A stretch of 64,000 bases of DNA from VAZQ01 sp036555745 (GCA_036555745.1 DATBKV010000121.1:1-64000), one strand, 5' to 3'. Counted from the first letter of the stretch, positions 33,816 through 43,900 are shown. Numbers and translations are program-made. Notes: a model not told the origin generated them from the letters alone.

Positions 33816-34574
33816 ATGTCGAAATCCGAGCCGCTGCGCACTGCAAGAATCGGCGAATTCGTCGTGCCGCGGCACATTGCCATCATCATGGACGGCAACG
33901 GGCGGTGGGCAGCCGCGCGCGGATTGCCGCGCGGAGAGGGCCATCGCCGCGGCGTCGAGGCGCTGCGCCGCACCGTGCAGGCCGCCGGCGATCTCGGCGT
34001 ATCTTTCCTCACCATTTTCTCCTTCAGCGCGGAGAACTGGTCGCGGCCGGCCGGCGAAGTCCGCGAGCTGATGGGGCTTTTGCGAAGATTCATCCGTCAC
34101 GATCTGCTGGAGCTCGATCGAAGAGGGGTGCGCGTGCGCGTTATCGGCGAGCGCGAGAGTCTCGAGCCCGAGATCCGAGGACTGCTCGATGAGGCCGAGG
34201 AGCTCACCAAAAAAAATGACAAGCTGGTGCTGGTAGTCGCCTTCAATTACGGCGCGCGCCAGGAAATCGCGCGTGCCGCGCGACGCATGGCCGCCGCCGT
34301 GGCGGCAGGGGATTTGGCAGTCAGCGCCGTTACGGCGGACAAGCTCGCCAGTTATCTCGATGCGGCCGATCTGCCGGATCCCGACCTCATCATTCGCACG
34401 AGCGGCGAGCAGCGGCTCTCCAACTTCCTGCTCTGGCAGGCAGCATATAGCGAGCTCGTATTCGTACCGACTTACTGGCCCGATTTCGACCGCGCGGCGC
34501 TGGAAAGCGCGATCACGGAATTTCACCGGCGCGAACGTCGCTTCGGCGGCCTGATCGCGCGTACCGGATCATGA
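33816..34574 (+). CDS. uppS: Isoprenyl transferase (undecaprenyl diphosphate synthase)
   Basis: A 252-residue cis-prenyltransferase that builds the C55 lipid carrier for peptidoglycan and O-antigen from FPP and IPP. The catalytic Asp26 lies in IIMDGNGRWAAARGLPRGEGHRRG, and SFSAENWSRP and IRTSGEQRLSNFLLWQAAYSEL form the substrate pocket. The terminal stop overlaps the region just before the cdsA GTG. Confidence 0.97.
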   Translation: MSKSEPLRTARIGEFVVPRHIAIIMDGNGRWAAARGLPRGEGHRRGVEALRRTVQAAGDLGVSFLTIFSFSAENWSRPAGEVRELMGLLRRFIRHDLLELDRRGVRVRVIGERESLEPEIRGLLDEAEELTKKNDKLVLVVAFNYGARQEIARAARRMAAAVAAGDLAVSAVTADKLASYLDAADLPDPDLIIRTSGEQRLSNFLLWQAAYSELVFVPTYWPDFDRAALESAITEFHRRERRFGGLIARTGS

Positions 34575-34577
34575 TCC

Positions 34578-35432
34578 GTGGCGGGCGCCGACGACCATCA
34601 CTGGCGCACCGTCCCTCGGCGTGGCAACGAGCTTGCGTTGCGCCTATGCTCCGCGCTCGTACTCGGATCCATCGCGATCGCATCGGCCTATCTGGGCCGG
34701 GGGCCCTTCGCCGTGGTCTGGAGCGTCGCCGCGATGGGCGTGATGTGGGAGTGGATCTCGCTGGCGGCCGGAGCCGACCGGCGCTCTGCGCTGGTGGTGG
34801 GCGGCGCCGCACTCGCGCCCGCGCTCGCGCTCGCCGCCACCGGTTTCTTCGTAGCGGCAGTCGTGGTGCTTGTCATCGGCACACTGGCAGCGGCAGCGCT
34901 GGTGTCGGCGGAACGGCGGAGCTGGGTCGCGGGCGGAATTCCCTACGCGGGCGCGCTCGGGATCGCGCCCATCGTGCTGCGTTCCGACAGTCAAGCAGGC
35001 TTCCTTGCCGTAATTTTCATATTTGCAGTGGTATGGACCACCGACGTGATCGGCTATTTCGTCGGGCGCGCCGTGGGCGGGCCCAAACTCATGCCGCAAG
35101 TAAGCCCGAACAAGACCTGGTCGGGCGCAGTGGCTGGCACCGTGGCCGCCGCCGCCGCAGCGATCGCCGTCGCTAAAACGGCCGGGCTGGGAGAGTTGTT
35201 GTCGATCGCCATGCTCGCGATCGGATTGTCGATCGTCGCCCAGGCGGGAGATCTTTTCGAATCCTTCCTCAAGCGCAGGTTCGGCGCCAAGGACTCCAGC
35301 CATCTGATACCCGGGCATGGCGGGCTGATGGACCGCCTCGACGGCTTTGTCACCGCGAGCGTCGCGGCCGCGCTGATCGGACTGGCGCGCGGCGGTTTCG
35401 GGGCGCCGGGACGGGGATTGTTGGCATGGTGA
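34578..35432 (+). CDS. cdsA: Phosphatidate cytidylyltransferase
   Basis: A 284-residue inner-membrane enzyme that makes CDP-diacylglycerol from phosphatidate and CTP for phospholipid synthesis. It has about seven or eight spans. The family signature SFLKRRFGAKDSSHLIPGHG-GLMDRLD is complete at about residues 231-256. The start is a GTG 3 bases after uppS; the first 20 residues are polar. dxr begins 3 bases after the stop. Confidence 0.95.
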   Translation: MAGADDHHWRTVPRRGNELALRLCSALVLGSIAIASAYLGRGPFAVVWSVAAMGVMWEWISLAAGADRRSALVVGGAALAPALALAATGFFVAAVVVLVIGTLAAAALVSAERRSWVAGGIPYAGALGIAPIVLRSDSQAGFLAVIFIFAVVWTTDVIGYFVGRAVGGPKLMPQVSPNKTWSGAVAGTVAAAAAAIAVAKTAGLGELLSIAMLAIGLSIVAQAGDLFESFLKRRFGAKDSSHLIPGHGGLMDRLDGFVTASVAAALIGLARGGFGAPGRGLLAW

Positions 35433-35435
35433 GCC

Positions 35436-36668
35436 ATGAAGCCTGACGCTCCACGCGGCGCCCGCGATCGCTCCGCGCCCGCCCCGGACACGCGCACAGT
35501 AACTCTGCTCGGCGCGACCGGCTCGATCGGTGCCAGCACCATCGATCTACTCAAGCGCCAGCGCAGCCGCTTCCGGGTCGAGGCGGTAAGTGCGAACCGC
35601 AGCGCGGCGGCGCTCGCGGCGCTCGCCCGCGAGCTTGATGCGCGTTACGCGGCGGTGGCGGATCCGAGCGCGTATGTCGAGCTCAAAGGCGAGTTGTTCG
35701 GAACGGGGATTGCGGCGGGCGCCGGCGAAAGCGGCTTGCTCGAAGCCGCCGAACGGCCGGCCGAATGGGTGATCGGAGCGATCACGGGGGCAGCGGGATT
35801 GAAGCCGACGCTCGCGGCCGCGGAGCGGGGCGCTATCATCGCGCTGGCCAACAAGGAAACCTTGGTTTGCGCCGGCGGACTGTTCATGCGCCGCGCGGCG
35901 GCTTCGGGCGCGACCGTGCTGCCGGTCGATTCGGAACACAACGCGCTGTTCCAGGCAATGAGCGGCAGCCGCCGCGAGGACGTGCGACGCGTGATTCTGA
36001 CCGCCTCCGGCGGTCCCTTCCGCACCGCCAGCGCCGAGGCGGTCCGAATGGCGACGGTCGAGCAGGCACTCAAGCACCCGAACTGGTCGATGGGCGCGAA
36101 AGTCACCATCGATTCGGCAACCTTGATGAACAAGGGGCTCGAGCTCATCGAAGCGCATCATCTTTTTGCGCTAAGCCCCGACCAGATCGACATTCTGGTG
36201 CATCCGCAGTCGATCGTGCACAGCTTGGTCGAGTTCTGCGATGGCTCGCTGATCGCGCAGCTCGGCACCCCCGATATGCGCATCCCGATCGCCTATTGCC
36301 TGGCCTGGCCGGAGCGGATGGCGAGCGAGGCCCCGCGACTCGATCTCGCCCGCGCCGCGACATTGACCTTTCAGGAGCCCGATCTCGAACGTTTCCCGGC
36401 TTTGCGGCTTGCTCGACAGGCGCTGGAGGCGGGAGGGGCGGCGCCGACCGTGCTCAACGCTGCCAATGAGGTCGCGGTGGCTGAATTTCTCGCCCGACGG
36501 CTGAATTTCGCTGGAATATCGGCCCTGGTCGAGGCGGTCCTTGAGACCGCCGTGTCCCGAAATTGGACGGCGGAGCCGCAAAACGCCGATGACGCACTAT
36601 CTATTGACCATAATACAAGATTGCTGGCACACGAGCTATTGCCCGAAATTGCCGCAAAGGCGTCCTAG
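35436..36668 (+). CDS. dxr: 1-deoxy-D-xylulose 5-phosphate reductoisomerase
   Basis: A 410-residue NADPH-dependent enzyme, the second step of the MEP isoprenoid pathway that feeds UppS upstream. The Rossmann motif LLGATGSIGAST (near residues 24-35), ALANKETLVCAG, the metal-binding PVDSEHNALFQ, and NWSMGAKVTIDSATLMNKGLELIEAH are present. The N-terminus has a short extra charged segment (RGARDRSAPAPDTR) before the Rossmann strand. The gene is complete. Confidence 0.97.
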   Translation: MKPDAPRGARDRSAPAPDTRTVTLLGATGSIGASTIDLLKRQRSRFRVEAVSANRSAAALAALARELDARYAAVADPSAYVELKGELFGTGIAAGAGESGLLEAAERPAEWVIGAITGAAGLKPTLAAAERGAIIALANKETLVCAGGLFMRRAAASGATVLPVDSEHNALFQAMSGSRREDVRRVILTASGGPFRTASAEAVRMATVEQALKHPNWSMGAKVTIDSATLMNKGLELIEAHHLFALSPDQIDILVHPQSIVHSLVEFCDGSLIAQLGTPDMRIPIAYCLAWPERMASEAPRLDLARAATLTFQEPDLERFPALRLARQALEAGGAAPTVLNAANEVAVAEFLARRLNFAGISALVEAVLETAVSRNWTAEPQNADDALSIDHNTRLLAHELLPEIAAKAS

Positions 36669-36715
36669 AGGATGCCGTGGAGGATGGTTCGAGACCGGGG
36701 GCGGGACAGGTACGC

Positions 36716-37879
36716 ATGAGCTGGAATTTTCTGTCTGGGATCAACGCGCTGGGGGGCAGCGTCGTTGGTTACGTCATCCCATTCCTGTTTGTCCTGACGC
36801 TCGTGGTGTTCTTCCACGAGCTCGGCCATTTTCTGGTCGCGCGCTGGTGCGGCGTCAAAGTGCTGGTCTTCTCGATCGGATTCGGCCCGGAGCTTTTCGG
36901 CTTCAACGATCGCCGGGGCACCCGCTGGCAGCTTTCCGCCATTCCACTTGGCGGATACGTCAAATTCCTCGGCGACGACAACGCAGCCAGCGTTCCTGAT
37001 CAGGCGGCGCTTGCCGCGATGAACGAGGAGGACCGCCGCCGCAGCTTCGTGCACCAGCCGGTAGCGCCGCGCGCGGCGATCGTTGCGGCCGGACCGGTCG
37101 CGAATTTCCTTCTGGCGATCGTCATTTTCGCGTCGTTGTTCTTGGTTTTCGGAAAGCCGAGCACGTCGCCGCGGGTCGATGCCGTGCAGCCCGGGAGCGC
37201 TGCGCAAGCAGCCGGATTCCAGCCTGGTGACATGGTTCTGACGATCGACGGGGACCGGGTCGAGAGTTTCCCGGACATGCAGCAGATCGTTAGCACCAGC
37301 GCGGGCGAGACGCTGACCTTCGTGGTCGACCGCGGCGGCCACCGCGTCACGCTGAAGGCCGTCCCGGCGCTCAAGGAAACCAAGGATAGGTTCGGCAACG
37401 TGCACCGCATCGGGGTGCTCGGCATTAGCCGCTCGCCGTCGCCTGGCGACACCCAGTTCACGCCGGTGGGACCGGTCAAAGCCCTGGAGTTGGGGGTCGA
37501 GAAGACGTGGTTCGTGGTGGATCGGACGCTGTCCTATATCGGCGGCGTGATTTCCGGTCGCGAAGCTGCCGATCAGCTCGGTGGGCCGATCCGGATCGCC
37601 CAAGTCTCAGGCCAAGTGGCAGCGGAGGGCCTTCCTTCGCTGTTCAGCCTGGCGGCCGTATTGTCGGTGTCCATCGGCCTGCTCAATCTGTTTCCGGTCC
37701 CGCTGCTCGATGGCGGCCATTTGCTCTTCTATGCCATTGAGGCGACAAGGGGAAAACCGCTCTCGGAGCGGGCGCAGGAGGTCGGATTCCGCATCGGGCT
37801 CGCCATCGTCGTCATGTTGATGATATTCGCAACGTACAATGACATCCTGCACTTGGCGGCGCAGTGGACGGCCTCGTAG
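36716..37879 (+). CDS. rseP: RIP metalloprotease RseP
   Basis: A 387-residue site-2-protease-type intramembrane zinc protease. The HELGH motif (His34, Glu35, His38) is in the first span, the PDZ domain spans roughly residues 130-210, and the C-terminal NLFPVPLLDGGHLLFYAIEA carries the second metal ligand Asp. In relatives it cuts anti-sigma factors or cleaved signal peptides. It lies in the usual dxr-rseP-bamA order. The ATG at 36716 is preceded by GGGACAGG. Confidence 0.96.
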   Translation: MSWNFLSGINALGGSVVGYVIPFLFVLTLVVFFHELGHFLVARWCGVKVLVFSIGFGPELFGFNDRRGTRWQLSAIPLGGYVKFLGDDNAASVPDQAALAAMNEEDRRRSFVHQPVAPRAAIVAAGPVANFLLAIVIFASLFLVFGKPSTSPRVDAVQPGSAAQAAGFQPGDMVLTIDGDRVESFPDMQQIVSTSAGETLTFVVDRGGHRVTLKAVPALKETKDRFGNVHRIGVLGISRSPSPGDTQFTPVGPVKALELGVEKTWFVVDRTLSYIGGVISGREAADQLGGPIRIAQVSGQVAAEGLPSLFSLAAVLSVSIGLLNLFPVPLLDGGHLLFYAIEATRGKPLSERAQEVGFRIGLAIVVMLMIFATYNDILHLAAQWTAS

Positions 37880-38057
37880 GAGGCCTGCAACTTTTGGGGC
37901 GTATAGAGGGGAAGTCGGGGGAAAGACTCGGTTGCACAACAGGAAACAGCTTGCACGGCAGCTGCGCTGCTTGCGGGCTTTTCGGGGGTAGCGACGACCT
38001 TTCTCGTGGGCACCGGGTAGGGGATGCCCAAAGGGGACGATAAAGGGCGCGTGGGGA

Positions 38058-40601
38058 ATGAAACTTCGTAGCTTGGTCGTTCGAGGGCTTGGCATAGCCT
38101 GCCTCGTCCTCGGCGTCATTTCGTTGGGTACTGCGGTTGCGTCGTTCACGGCGCGGCCCGCCCTTGCCCAGGCCCCGACTGTCAGCTCCATCGTGGTGCA
38201 AGGGAATCAGCGCGTCGAAGCCGATACCATCAGGTCCTATTTCAAGGCTGGACCAAACGGACGGCTCGACCCATTCCAGATCGACGAAGGCGTAAAGGCG
38301 CTCTACGCCACCGGCCTGTTCCAGGACGTCCGTCCGGCGATGCAGGGCGGGAGACTCGTCATCACCGTGGTCGAGAACCCGGTCATCAATCGCATCGCAT
38401 TCGAGGGCAACAAGAAGGTCAAGGACGAGCAGCTCAAGGCCGAAATTCAATCCAAGGAACGCGGCACGCTCTCGCGTCCGACGGTGCAGGCGGACACGGC
38501 GCGGCTGGTCGAGGTCTATCGCCGCGGTGGCCGCTTCGACGTCACAGTCGTGCCCAAGATCATCGAGCTTCCGAGCAATCGCGTCGACCTGGTCTTTGAA
38601 GTCAACGAAGGTCCGAAAACCGGCGTCAAGTCGATCGTGTTCGTCGGCAACCGCGCCTATTCCTCCTATCGCCTCAAGGACGAGATCAAGACCTCGGTGA
38701 CGGGCCTGCTGGCTTTCCTCCAGACCACCGACATTTACGATCCGGACCGCATCGAGGCGGACCGGGAATTATTGCGGCGCTTCTATCTCAAGCACGGCTA
38801 TATCGATGTCCGCATCGTCTCGGCCATCGGGGAATACGATCCGAACCTGCGCGGATTCGTGATCACCTTCACCATCGAGGAAGGCGAGCAGTACCGGTTC
38901 GGAACGATTGACGTGCAGTCGACGATTCGGCTTCTCAACCCGGCTCTGCTGCGATCGCGATTGCGGGCATATCCGGGCGACGTCTACAACGCGGAGGCGG
39001 TCGAGAAGAGCGTCGAGGACATGACCATCGAAGCCGCCAAGCTCGGCTTCGCTTTCGCGACGGTCCGCCCGCGCGCGACCCGCGACCCACAAACGCGCAC
39101 CGTGAACGTCGTCTTCCAGGTCGACGAAGGACAGCGTACCTATATCGAGCGCATCAATGTTCGCGGTAACACGCGTACCCGCGATTATGTCATCCGGCGG
39201 GAGTTCGATCTGTCCGAGGGCGACGCCTACAACCGTGCGCTGGTCAATCGCGCGGAGCGCCGCCTGAAGAATCTCGCTTACTTCAAAAGCGTGAAAATAT
39301 CGACCGAGCCTGGCTCCGCACCCGATCGCGTCATTCTCAATGTCGACGTGGAGGAGCAGTCCACGGGCGAATTCTCGGTCTCGGGCGGCTACTCGACCGC
39401 GGATGGTTTCATTGCGGAGGTCAGCGTGGCCGAGCGAAATCTGCTCGGACGCGGCTTGTTCGGGAAGGTCGCCGTGCAGTACGGCCAGTATACCCGCGGC
39501 GCGCAGGTCTCGTTTGTGGATCCTTACTTCCTGGGCTATCGGGTGGCCTTCGGGGTCGATCTCTTCTACAAGCAGCAGAATCCAACGAGCTACGTGTCCT
39601 ACGAGACGCAAACCCTCGGCTTCGCCACGCGGCTCGGCTTCGCGCTGCGTGAAGACCTCGGGCTGCAGGTCCGCTACTCGCTCTATCAGCAGAAGGTCAC
39701 GCTGCCGCCCAACCTGATGAACTGCAACGACATCAATCCGGACTTCGTCAACACGTTCCCGACGCCGGACAAGGTCGGCACTTCGCCAATCTTCACTCCG
39801 CCGCCCGGGTATACCGGAATCGCGAACTGCTACGTGGATGGCGAGGCGTCGCTCGCGGTCAAGCGCGAACTCGCCGGCGGGCCGGTTCTCACCTCGCTGG
39901 TCGGTTACACATTTTCCTACAATACCCTCGACAACAACAAGAATCCGACTGAGGGGCTGTTGAGCGAGTTCCGTCAGGACTTTGCCGGGGTCGGCGGCGA
40001 CGTCAAGTTCATTCGCACCTCGGCCGACCTTTACGCCTATCACGAAGTGCTGCCGGATGTTGTCGGTCTGATGCATCTGCAGGGCGGGCAGATCTCGGGG
40101 TGGGATGGAGGCCTGCGGATGCTCGACCACTTCCAGATGGGCTCCAATCTGGTGCGCGGATTCGCGCCGGCCGGCATCGGCCCGCGCGACCTGACCCAGC
40201 TCCCGTTCACGGGCATCTACGGCGATGCGCTCGGCGGCACGTACTACTGGGGTGCAAGCCTCGAGTTCCAGACTCCGCTCTACTTCTTGCCCAAAGATGC
40301 CGGTGTGAAGCTGGCAACCTTCGCCGATGCCGGCTCGCTGTGGAACTATGTCGGCCCGACCTCAAACCCGGCGACCGGCGAAGTGATCTCGGGCAGCATC
40401 TGCCCGACCTGGGGCCCCAACATCGCGAATCCGGTGCAGTGTCCGGTCGACAATGCCATGCACGTTCGCTCGTCGGTCGGCGTGGGATTGATCTGGAACT
40501 CGCCGTTCGGTCCGCTTCGGTTCGACTATTCGTTCCCGCTGTCGAAGCAGCCTTACGACCAGGTACAACAGTTCCGCTTCGGCGGCGGGACTAAGTTCTG
40601 A
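38058..40601 (+). CDS. bamA: Outer membrane protein assembly factor BamA
   Basis: An 847-residue Omp85 protein that inserts beta-barrel proteins into the outer membrane. A signal peptide (about residues 1-37, ending near ARPALAQA) precedes five POTRA domains, starting with VSSIVVQGNQRVEADTIRSYF. The C-terminal barrel ends in Phe (FRFGGGTKF), the expected outer-membrane signal. The VRGF motif of the barrel loop is present in NLVRGFAPAGIGPRD. The 178 bases upstream hold no clear promoter. lpxD starts 30 bases after the stop. Confidence 0.98.
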   Translation: MKLRSLVVRGLGIACLVLGVISLGTAVASFTARPALAQAPTVSSIVVQGNQRVEADTIRSYFKAGPNGRLDPFQIDEGVKALYATGLFQDVRPAMQGGRLVITVVENPVINRIAFEGNKKVKDEQLKAEIQSKERGTLSRPTVQADTARLVEVYRRGGRFDVTVVPKIIELPSNRVDLVFEVNEGPKTGVKSIVFVGNRAYSSYRLKDEIKTSVTGLLAFLQTTDIYDPDRIEADRELLRRFYLKHGYIDVRIVSAIGEYDPNLRGFVITFTIEEGEQYRFGTIDVQSTIRLLNPALLRSRLRAYPGDVYNAEAVEKSVEDMTIEAAKLGFAFATVRPRATRDPQTRTVNVVFQVDEGQRTYIERINVRGNTRTRDYVIRREFDLSEGDAYNRALVNRAERRLKNLAYFKSVKISTEPGSAPDRVILNVDVEEQSTGEFSVSGGYSTADGFIAEVSVAERNLLGRGLFGKVAVQYGQYTRGAQVSFVDPYFLGYRVAFGVDLFYKQQNPTSYVSYETQTLGFATRLGFALREDLGLQVRYSLYQQKVTLPPNLMNCNDINPDFVNTFPTPDKVGTSPIFTPPPGYTGIANCYVDGEASLAVKRELAGGPVLTSLVGYTFSYNTLDNNKNPTEGLLSEFRQDFAGVGGDVKFIRTSADLYAYHEVLPDVVGLMHLQGGQISGWDGGLRMLDHFQMGSNLVRGFAPAGIGPRDLTQLPFTGIYGDALGGTYYWGASLEFQTPLYFLPKDAGVKLATFADAGSLWNYVGPTSNPATGEVISGSICPTWGPNIANPVQCPVDNAMHVRSSVGVGLIWNSPFGPLRFDYSFPLSKQPYDQVQQFRFGGGTKF

Positions 40602-40631
40602 TGCCCGGCCGCCCGGGCGCTTGGGAGCGGC

Positions 40632-41756
40632 ATGAGGGAGCCCTTCTTCTTCGATCGCGGCCGCGGTCTCACTGTGCGCGAGATCGCTTCGCTGACCGGC
40701 GCTACGGTGCGGCCGGGGGCGGCTCTCGACCGCCGCATTACCGGCGTCGCGTCGCTTGACCGCGCCGCTCCCGACGATCTCGCTTTCCTCGACAAATCGA
40801 AATTCGCCGCGCAATTGTCGGCAAGCACGGCCGGCGCCTGTTTGACGACGCAACGCCACGCCGGCCGCGCTCCCGAGCACGTGAGCGTGTTGTGCGTGGC
40901 CGAGCCTTACCGCGCTTTCGTCGAGGTGACGCGTGCGCTGTTCCCAAACGCGATCCGGCCGTCCTCGCTGTTCGAGGCAAGCGGCGTCGCGGCAGGGGCG
41001 TTGGTCCATCCCACTGCACGCCTCGAAAGCGGCGTGACGGTGGACCCCGGAGCCGTGATCGGCCCGCGTGCCGAGATCGGAACGGGTACAGTGATCAATG
41101 CCGGCGCGGTGATCGGGCCGAGAGTGCGCATCGGCCGCCACTGCGCGATCGGCGCCAACGCCGCGATCGCCAATAGCCTGATCGGCGACCGCGTGATCGT
41201 GCACCCCGGCTGTGCCATCGGACAGGACGGTTTCGGCTATCTGCCGGCACCGACCGGCCACCGCAAGGTGCTGCAGATCGGCCGGGTCATCCTGCAGGAC
41301 GAGGTTGAGATCGGCGCCGGGACCACCATCGATCGCGGCGGCAACCGCGATACCGTGATCGGTGAGGGCACCAAGATCGACAACCTGGTGCAGATCGGAC
41401 ACAATGTCTCAATCGGTCGGCACTGCATCATCGTCTCGCAATGCGGGATTTCCGGCAGCGTCGTCATCGAGGATTACGTCATTCTCGCCGGACAAGTTGG
41501 CCTTCCCGACAACGTGAAGATCGGCGAGGGCGCGATTATCGGCGCGAGGAGCGGCGTCATGTCGGATGTTCCGGCAGGCGAGAAGTGGTTCGGCTATCCT
41601 GCCATGCGCGGGCGCGAGTTCCTGCGCAGCCTCGCGACCTTGCGTCAGTGGGTGCGCGACCGCAGCCCCGCGCCCATCGAGGAGGACGACGAGGCCGGCA
41701 CCGGCTCGGCTGGCCCGTCTCACCATGACGTTCGCGGGGAGAGGCGAGGGCGATGA
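40632..41756 (+). CDS. lpxD: UDP-3-O-(3-hydroxyacyl)glucosamine N-acyltransferase
   Basis: A 374-residue enzyme for the third step of lipid A synthesis. The N-terminal uridine-binding domain (ITGVASLDRAAPDDLAFLDKSKF) is followed by a left-handed beta helix of hexapeptide repeats (about residues 115-330). The GQDGFGYLP loop and the catalytic His in LVQIGHNVSIGRHCIIVSQCGISG are visible. It is somewhat longer than the Escherichia coli enzyme at the C-terminus. Its stop overlaps the fabZ ATG. Confidence 0.97.
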   Translation: MREPFFFDRGRGLTVREIASLTGATVRPGAALDRRITGVASLDRAAPDDLAFLDKSKFAAQLSASTAGACLTTQRHAGRAPEHVSVLCVAEPYRAFVEVTRALFPNAIRPSSLFEASGVAAGALVHPTARLESGVTVDPGAVIGPRAEIGTGTVINAGAVIGPRVRIGRHCAIGANAAIANSLIGDRVIVHPGCAIGQDGFGYLPAPTGHRKVLQIGRVILQDEVEIGAGTTIDRGGNRDTVIGEGTKIDNLVQIGHNVSIGRHCIIVSQCGISGSVVIEDYVILAGQVGLPDNVKIGEGAIIGARSGVMSDVPAGEKWFGYPAMRGREFLRSLATLRQWVRDRSPAPIEEDDEAGTGSAGPSHHDVRGERRGR

Positions 41757-42208
41757 ACGAGGCGCCGACCACGCTGGAGGCGGCCGATATTGTTGCGATT
41801 CTCAACGCCCTGCCGCATCGCTATCCATTTCTCATGGTCGACCGCATCATCAACATAACCGGCGATGAATTCGCGATCGGAATCAAGAACGTCACCGTCA
41901 ATGAACCGCAGTTCCTCGGGCACTTTCCCGGCAATCCGGTGTTTCCGGGTGTGCTGCTGGTCGAGGGCATGGCACAAACCGCCGGCGCAGTCTGTGTGCT
42001 GGCGCGTCTGACCGGCGACCGGCCCAAGCAGGTCTATTTTCTCACCATCGACAAGGCCAAGTTCCGCCGACCCGTGGTTCCTGGCGACACGGTCGAATAT
42101 CACGTCAGGAAAATCGCTCGGAAGAAGAACATGTGGTGGTTTCGGGGCGAGGCAAAGGTCGCTGGACAGACGGTCGCCGAGGCCGAGGTCGGCGCGATGG
42201 TGGCGTGA
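41753..42208 (+). CDS. fabZ: 3-hydroxyacyl-[acyl-carrier-protein] dehydratase FabZ
   Basis: A 151-residue hot-dog-fold dehydratase of fatty acid elongation. The catalytic pair is His57 in FLGHFPGNPVFPG and Glu71 in LLVEGMAQTAG; PHRYPFLMVDRI is the standard N-terminal motif. It shares the acyl-ACP pool with the flanking lpxD and lpxA, which explains the conserved clustering. ATG overlaps the lpxD end. Confidence 0.98.
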   Translation: MNEAPTTLEAADIVAILNALPHRYPFLMVDRIINITGDEFAIGIKNVTVNEPQFLGHFPGNPVFPGVLLVEGMAQTAGAVCVLARLTGDRPKQVYFLTIDKAKFRRPVVPGDTVEYHVRKIARKKNMWWFRGEAKVAGQTVAEAEVGAMVA

Positions 42209-42216
42209 GATCGGCG

Positions 42217-43026
42217 ATGACCGCGATCGATCCGACCGCCCGCGTAGCCTCCGGGGCGGTGATCGGTGAAGGCGTGTCGATCGGGCCCTATTGCATTGTC
42301 GGTCCCCACGCGGTGATCGGGGAGGGCTGTCGGCTGATCGCCCATGTTCACGTCGCCGGTCATACCAGCATCGGCCCACGCACCAAGCTCTACCCGTTCG
42401 CCTCGGTGGGAACCCCGCCGCAGTCGGTCAAGTACCGTGGTGGTGCGACCCGTCTCGTCATCGGCGCCGACTGCGATATCCGTGAGGGAGTCACCATGAA
42501 CACCGGCACGGAGGACGACCGCGGCGTCACCGAGGTGGGAGACCGCTGCTGCCTGATGGTCGGATCGCATGTCGGCCACGACTGCAAAGTCGGCAACGAC
42601 GTGACCTTCGCGAATAACGTGGTGCTCGGCGGCCACGTCACGATCGGAGACTATGTTGTATTCGGCGGACAAGCCGCGGTGCGCCAGTTCGTGCGCATCG
42701 GCGAAGGCGCGATGGTCGTCGGCCTGAGCGGGGTGCGCGCCGATGTCATCCCGTTCGGTCTGGTCCAGGGGCCGCTCGCCGATTTGATCGGCCTCAATGT
42801 CGTCGGCATGCGCCGGCGCGGCTTGGGGAAGGCGGACCTCCATCGGCTGCGGCGGGCCTACCAGGCGCTGTTCTTCGGGGTGGGCACCTTTCGCGAGCGG
42901 CTCGAACACCTGGCCGCGCAGAGCGGGGACGACCCGCTCGTCGGCAAGATCGTTGCGTTCATCCGCGCCGGCTCGCGGCCATTGACCATGGCGGTGCGTC
43001 GGGCGGCAAGCGCCGAGGAGCCATGA
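42217..43026 (+). CDS. lpxA: UDP-N-acetylglucosamine O-acyltransferase
   Basis: A 269-residue trimeric left-handed beta-helix enzyme, the first step of lipid A synthesis. Repeats such as IGEGVSIGPYCIVGPHAVIGEG run from the N-terminus. The catalytic His lies in GSHVGHDCKVGNDVTFANNV, and the helical C-terminal domain contains the GLNVVGMRRRG motif. ATG at 42217, 8 bases after fabZ. Its stop overlaps the lpxI ATG. Confidence 0.98.
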   Translation: MTAIDPTARVASGAVIGEGVSIGPYCIVGPHAVIGEGCRLIAHVHVAGHTSIGPRTKLYPFASVGTPPQSVKYRGGATRLVIGADCDIREGVTMNTGTEDDRGVTEVGDRCCLMVGSHVGHDCKVGNDVTFANNVVLGGHVTIGDYVVFGGQAAVRQFVRIGEGAMVVGLSGVRADVIPFGLVQGPLADLIGLNVVGMRRRGLGKADLHRLRRAYQALFFGVGTFRERLEHLAAQSGDDPLVGKIVAFIRAGSRPLTMAVRRAASAEEP

Positions 43027-43898
43027 GCGAAGCGCAAAGCGTCCCGGTGAGCGACAACCGCCCGCTGGCCGTCATCTGCGGCGGCGGAAGCCTGCCGTTT
43101 GCAGTTGCCGACGCCGTCGCCAAGCGCGGACGCCGGGTGGTGCTGTTCGCCATTCGCGGATGGGCCGATCCGCAACGCGTGGCGTGCTACCCGCACCATT
43201 GGGCGGATTTCGGTCAGTTCGGCAAGTTCTGCCGTCTGGCCCGGGGCGAAGGTTGCCGGGATGTCGTTTTCATCGGCTCGCTGGTGCGGCCGGCGATCTG
43301 GCAGCTCAGACCGGATTTCAAGACGCTGCGGCTAGTGCCGCGGATCTTCGGACTGTTCCGCGGTGGCGATGATCACCTGCTCAAGGGCGTGGCCGCAGTG
43401 TTCGAGGAGCATGGCTTCCATCTGGTCGGCGCGCACGAGATCGCGCCTGAAATCCTGATGCCAGAGGGCCCGCTCGGTCGCGAGCGCCCGCGCGAGCGCG
43501 ACCTTCAAGATATCGCCAAAGGGCTCGAGCTGCTCGACGCGATCAGCCCGTTCGACGTCGGCCAGGCGGTGGTCGTGGCGGAGGCTCGCGTGCTCGCGAC
43601 CGAGGCGGCGGAAGGGACAGATCAGATGCTTGCGCGGGTGGCTGAGCTTCGCCGCAGCCGGCGCATAGCGCCCACGTCCGGACGCGGTGTGCTGGTGAAG
43701 GCGGCAAAGCGCGACCAGGACCGGCGCGTGGACTTGCCGTCGATCGGGCCGCAGACGGTCGAAGGCGCCGCGCGCGCCGGACTCGCGGGCATTGCGGTCC
43801 TTGCCGGCAGCACCATCGTTGCCGAGCCGGACCGCATTGCGGAAGTGGCGGACCGCGAGGGACTGTTCGTCTTCGGTATACGCGAGGCGACGGCCTGA
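43023..43898 (+). CDS. lpxI: UDP-2,3-diacylglucosamine diphosphatase LpxI
   Basis: A 291-residue LpxI-type (formerly DUF1009) enzyme that hydrolyses UDP-2,3-diacylglucosamine to lipid X. This alphaproteobacterial enzyme is unrelated to LpxH. Motifs: VICGGGSLPFAVADAV, FIGSLVRPAIWQLRPD, FRGGDDHLLKGVAAVFEEHGF and DLPSIGPQTVEGAARAGLAGIAVLAG. It sits directly between lpxA and lpxB, as expected. Confidence 0.97.
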   Translation: MSEAQSVPVSDNRPLAVICGGGSLPFAVADAVAKRGRRVVLFAIRGWADPQRVACYPHHWADFGQFGKFCRLARGEGCRDVVFIGSLVRPAIWQLRPDFKTLRLVPRIFGLFRGGDDHLLKGVAAVFEEHGFHLVGAHEIAPEILMPEGPLGRERPRERDLQDIAKGLELLDAISPFDVGQAVVVAEARVLATEAAEGTDQMLARVAELRRSRRIAPTSGRGVLVKAAKRDQDRRVDLPSIGPQTVEGAARAGLAGIAVLAGSTIVAEPDRIAEVADREGLFVFGIREATA

Positions 43899-43900
43899 CG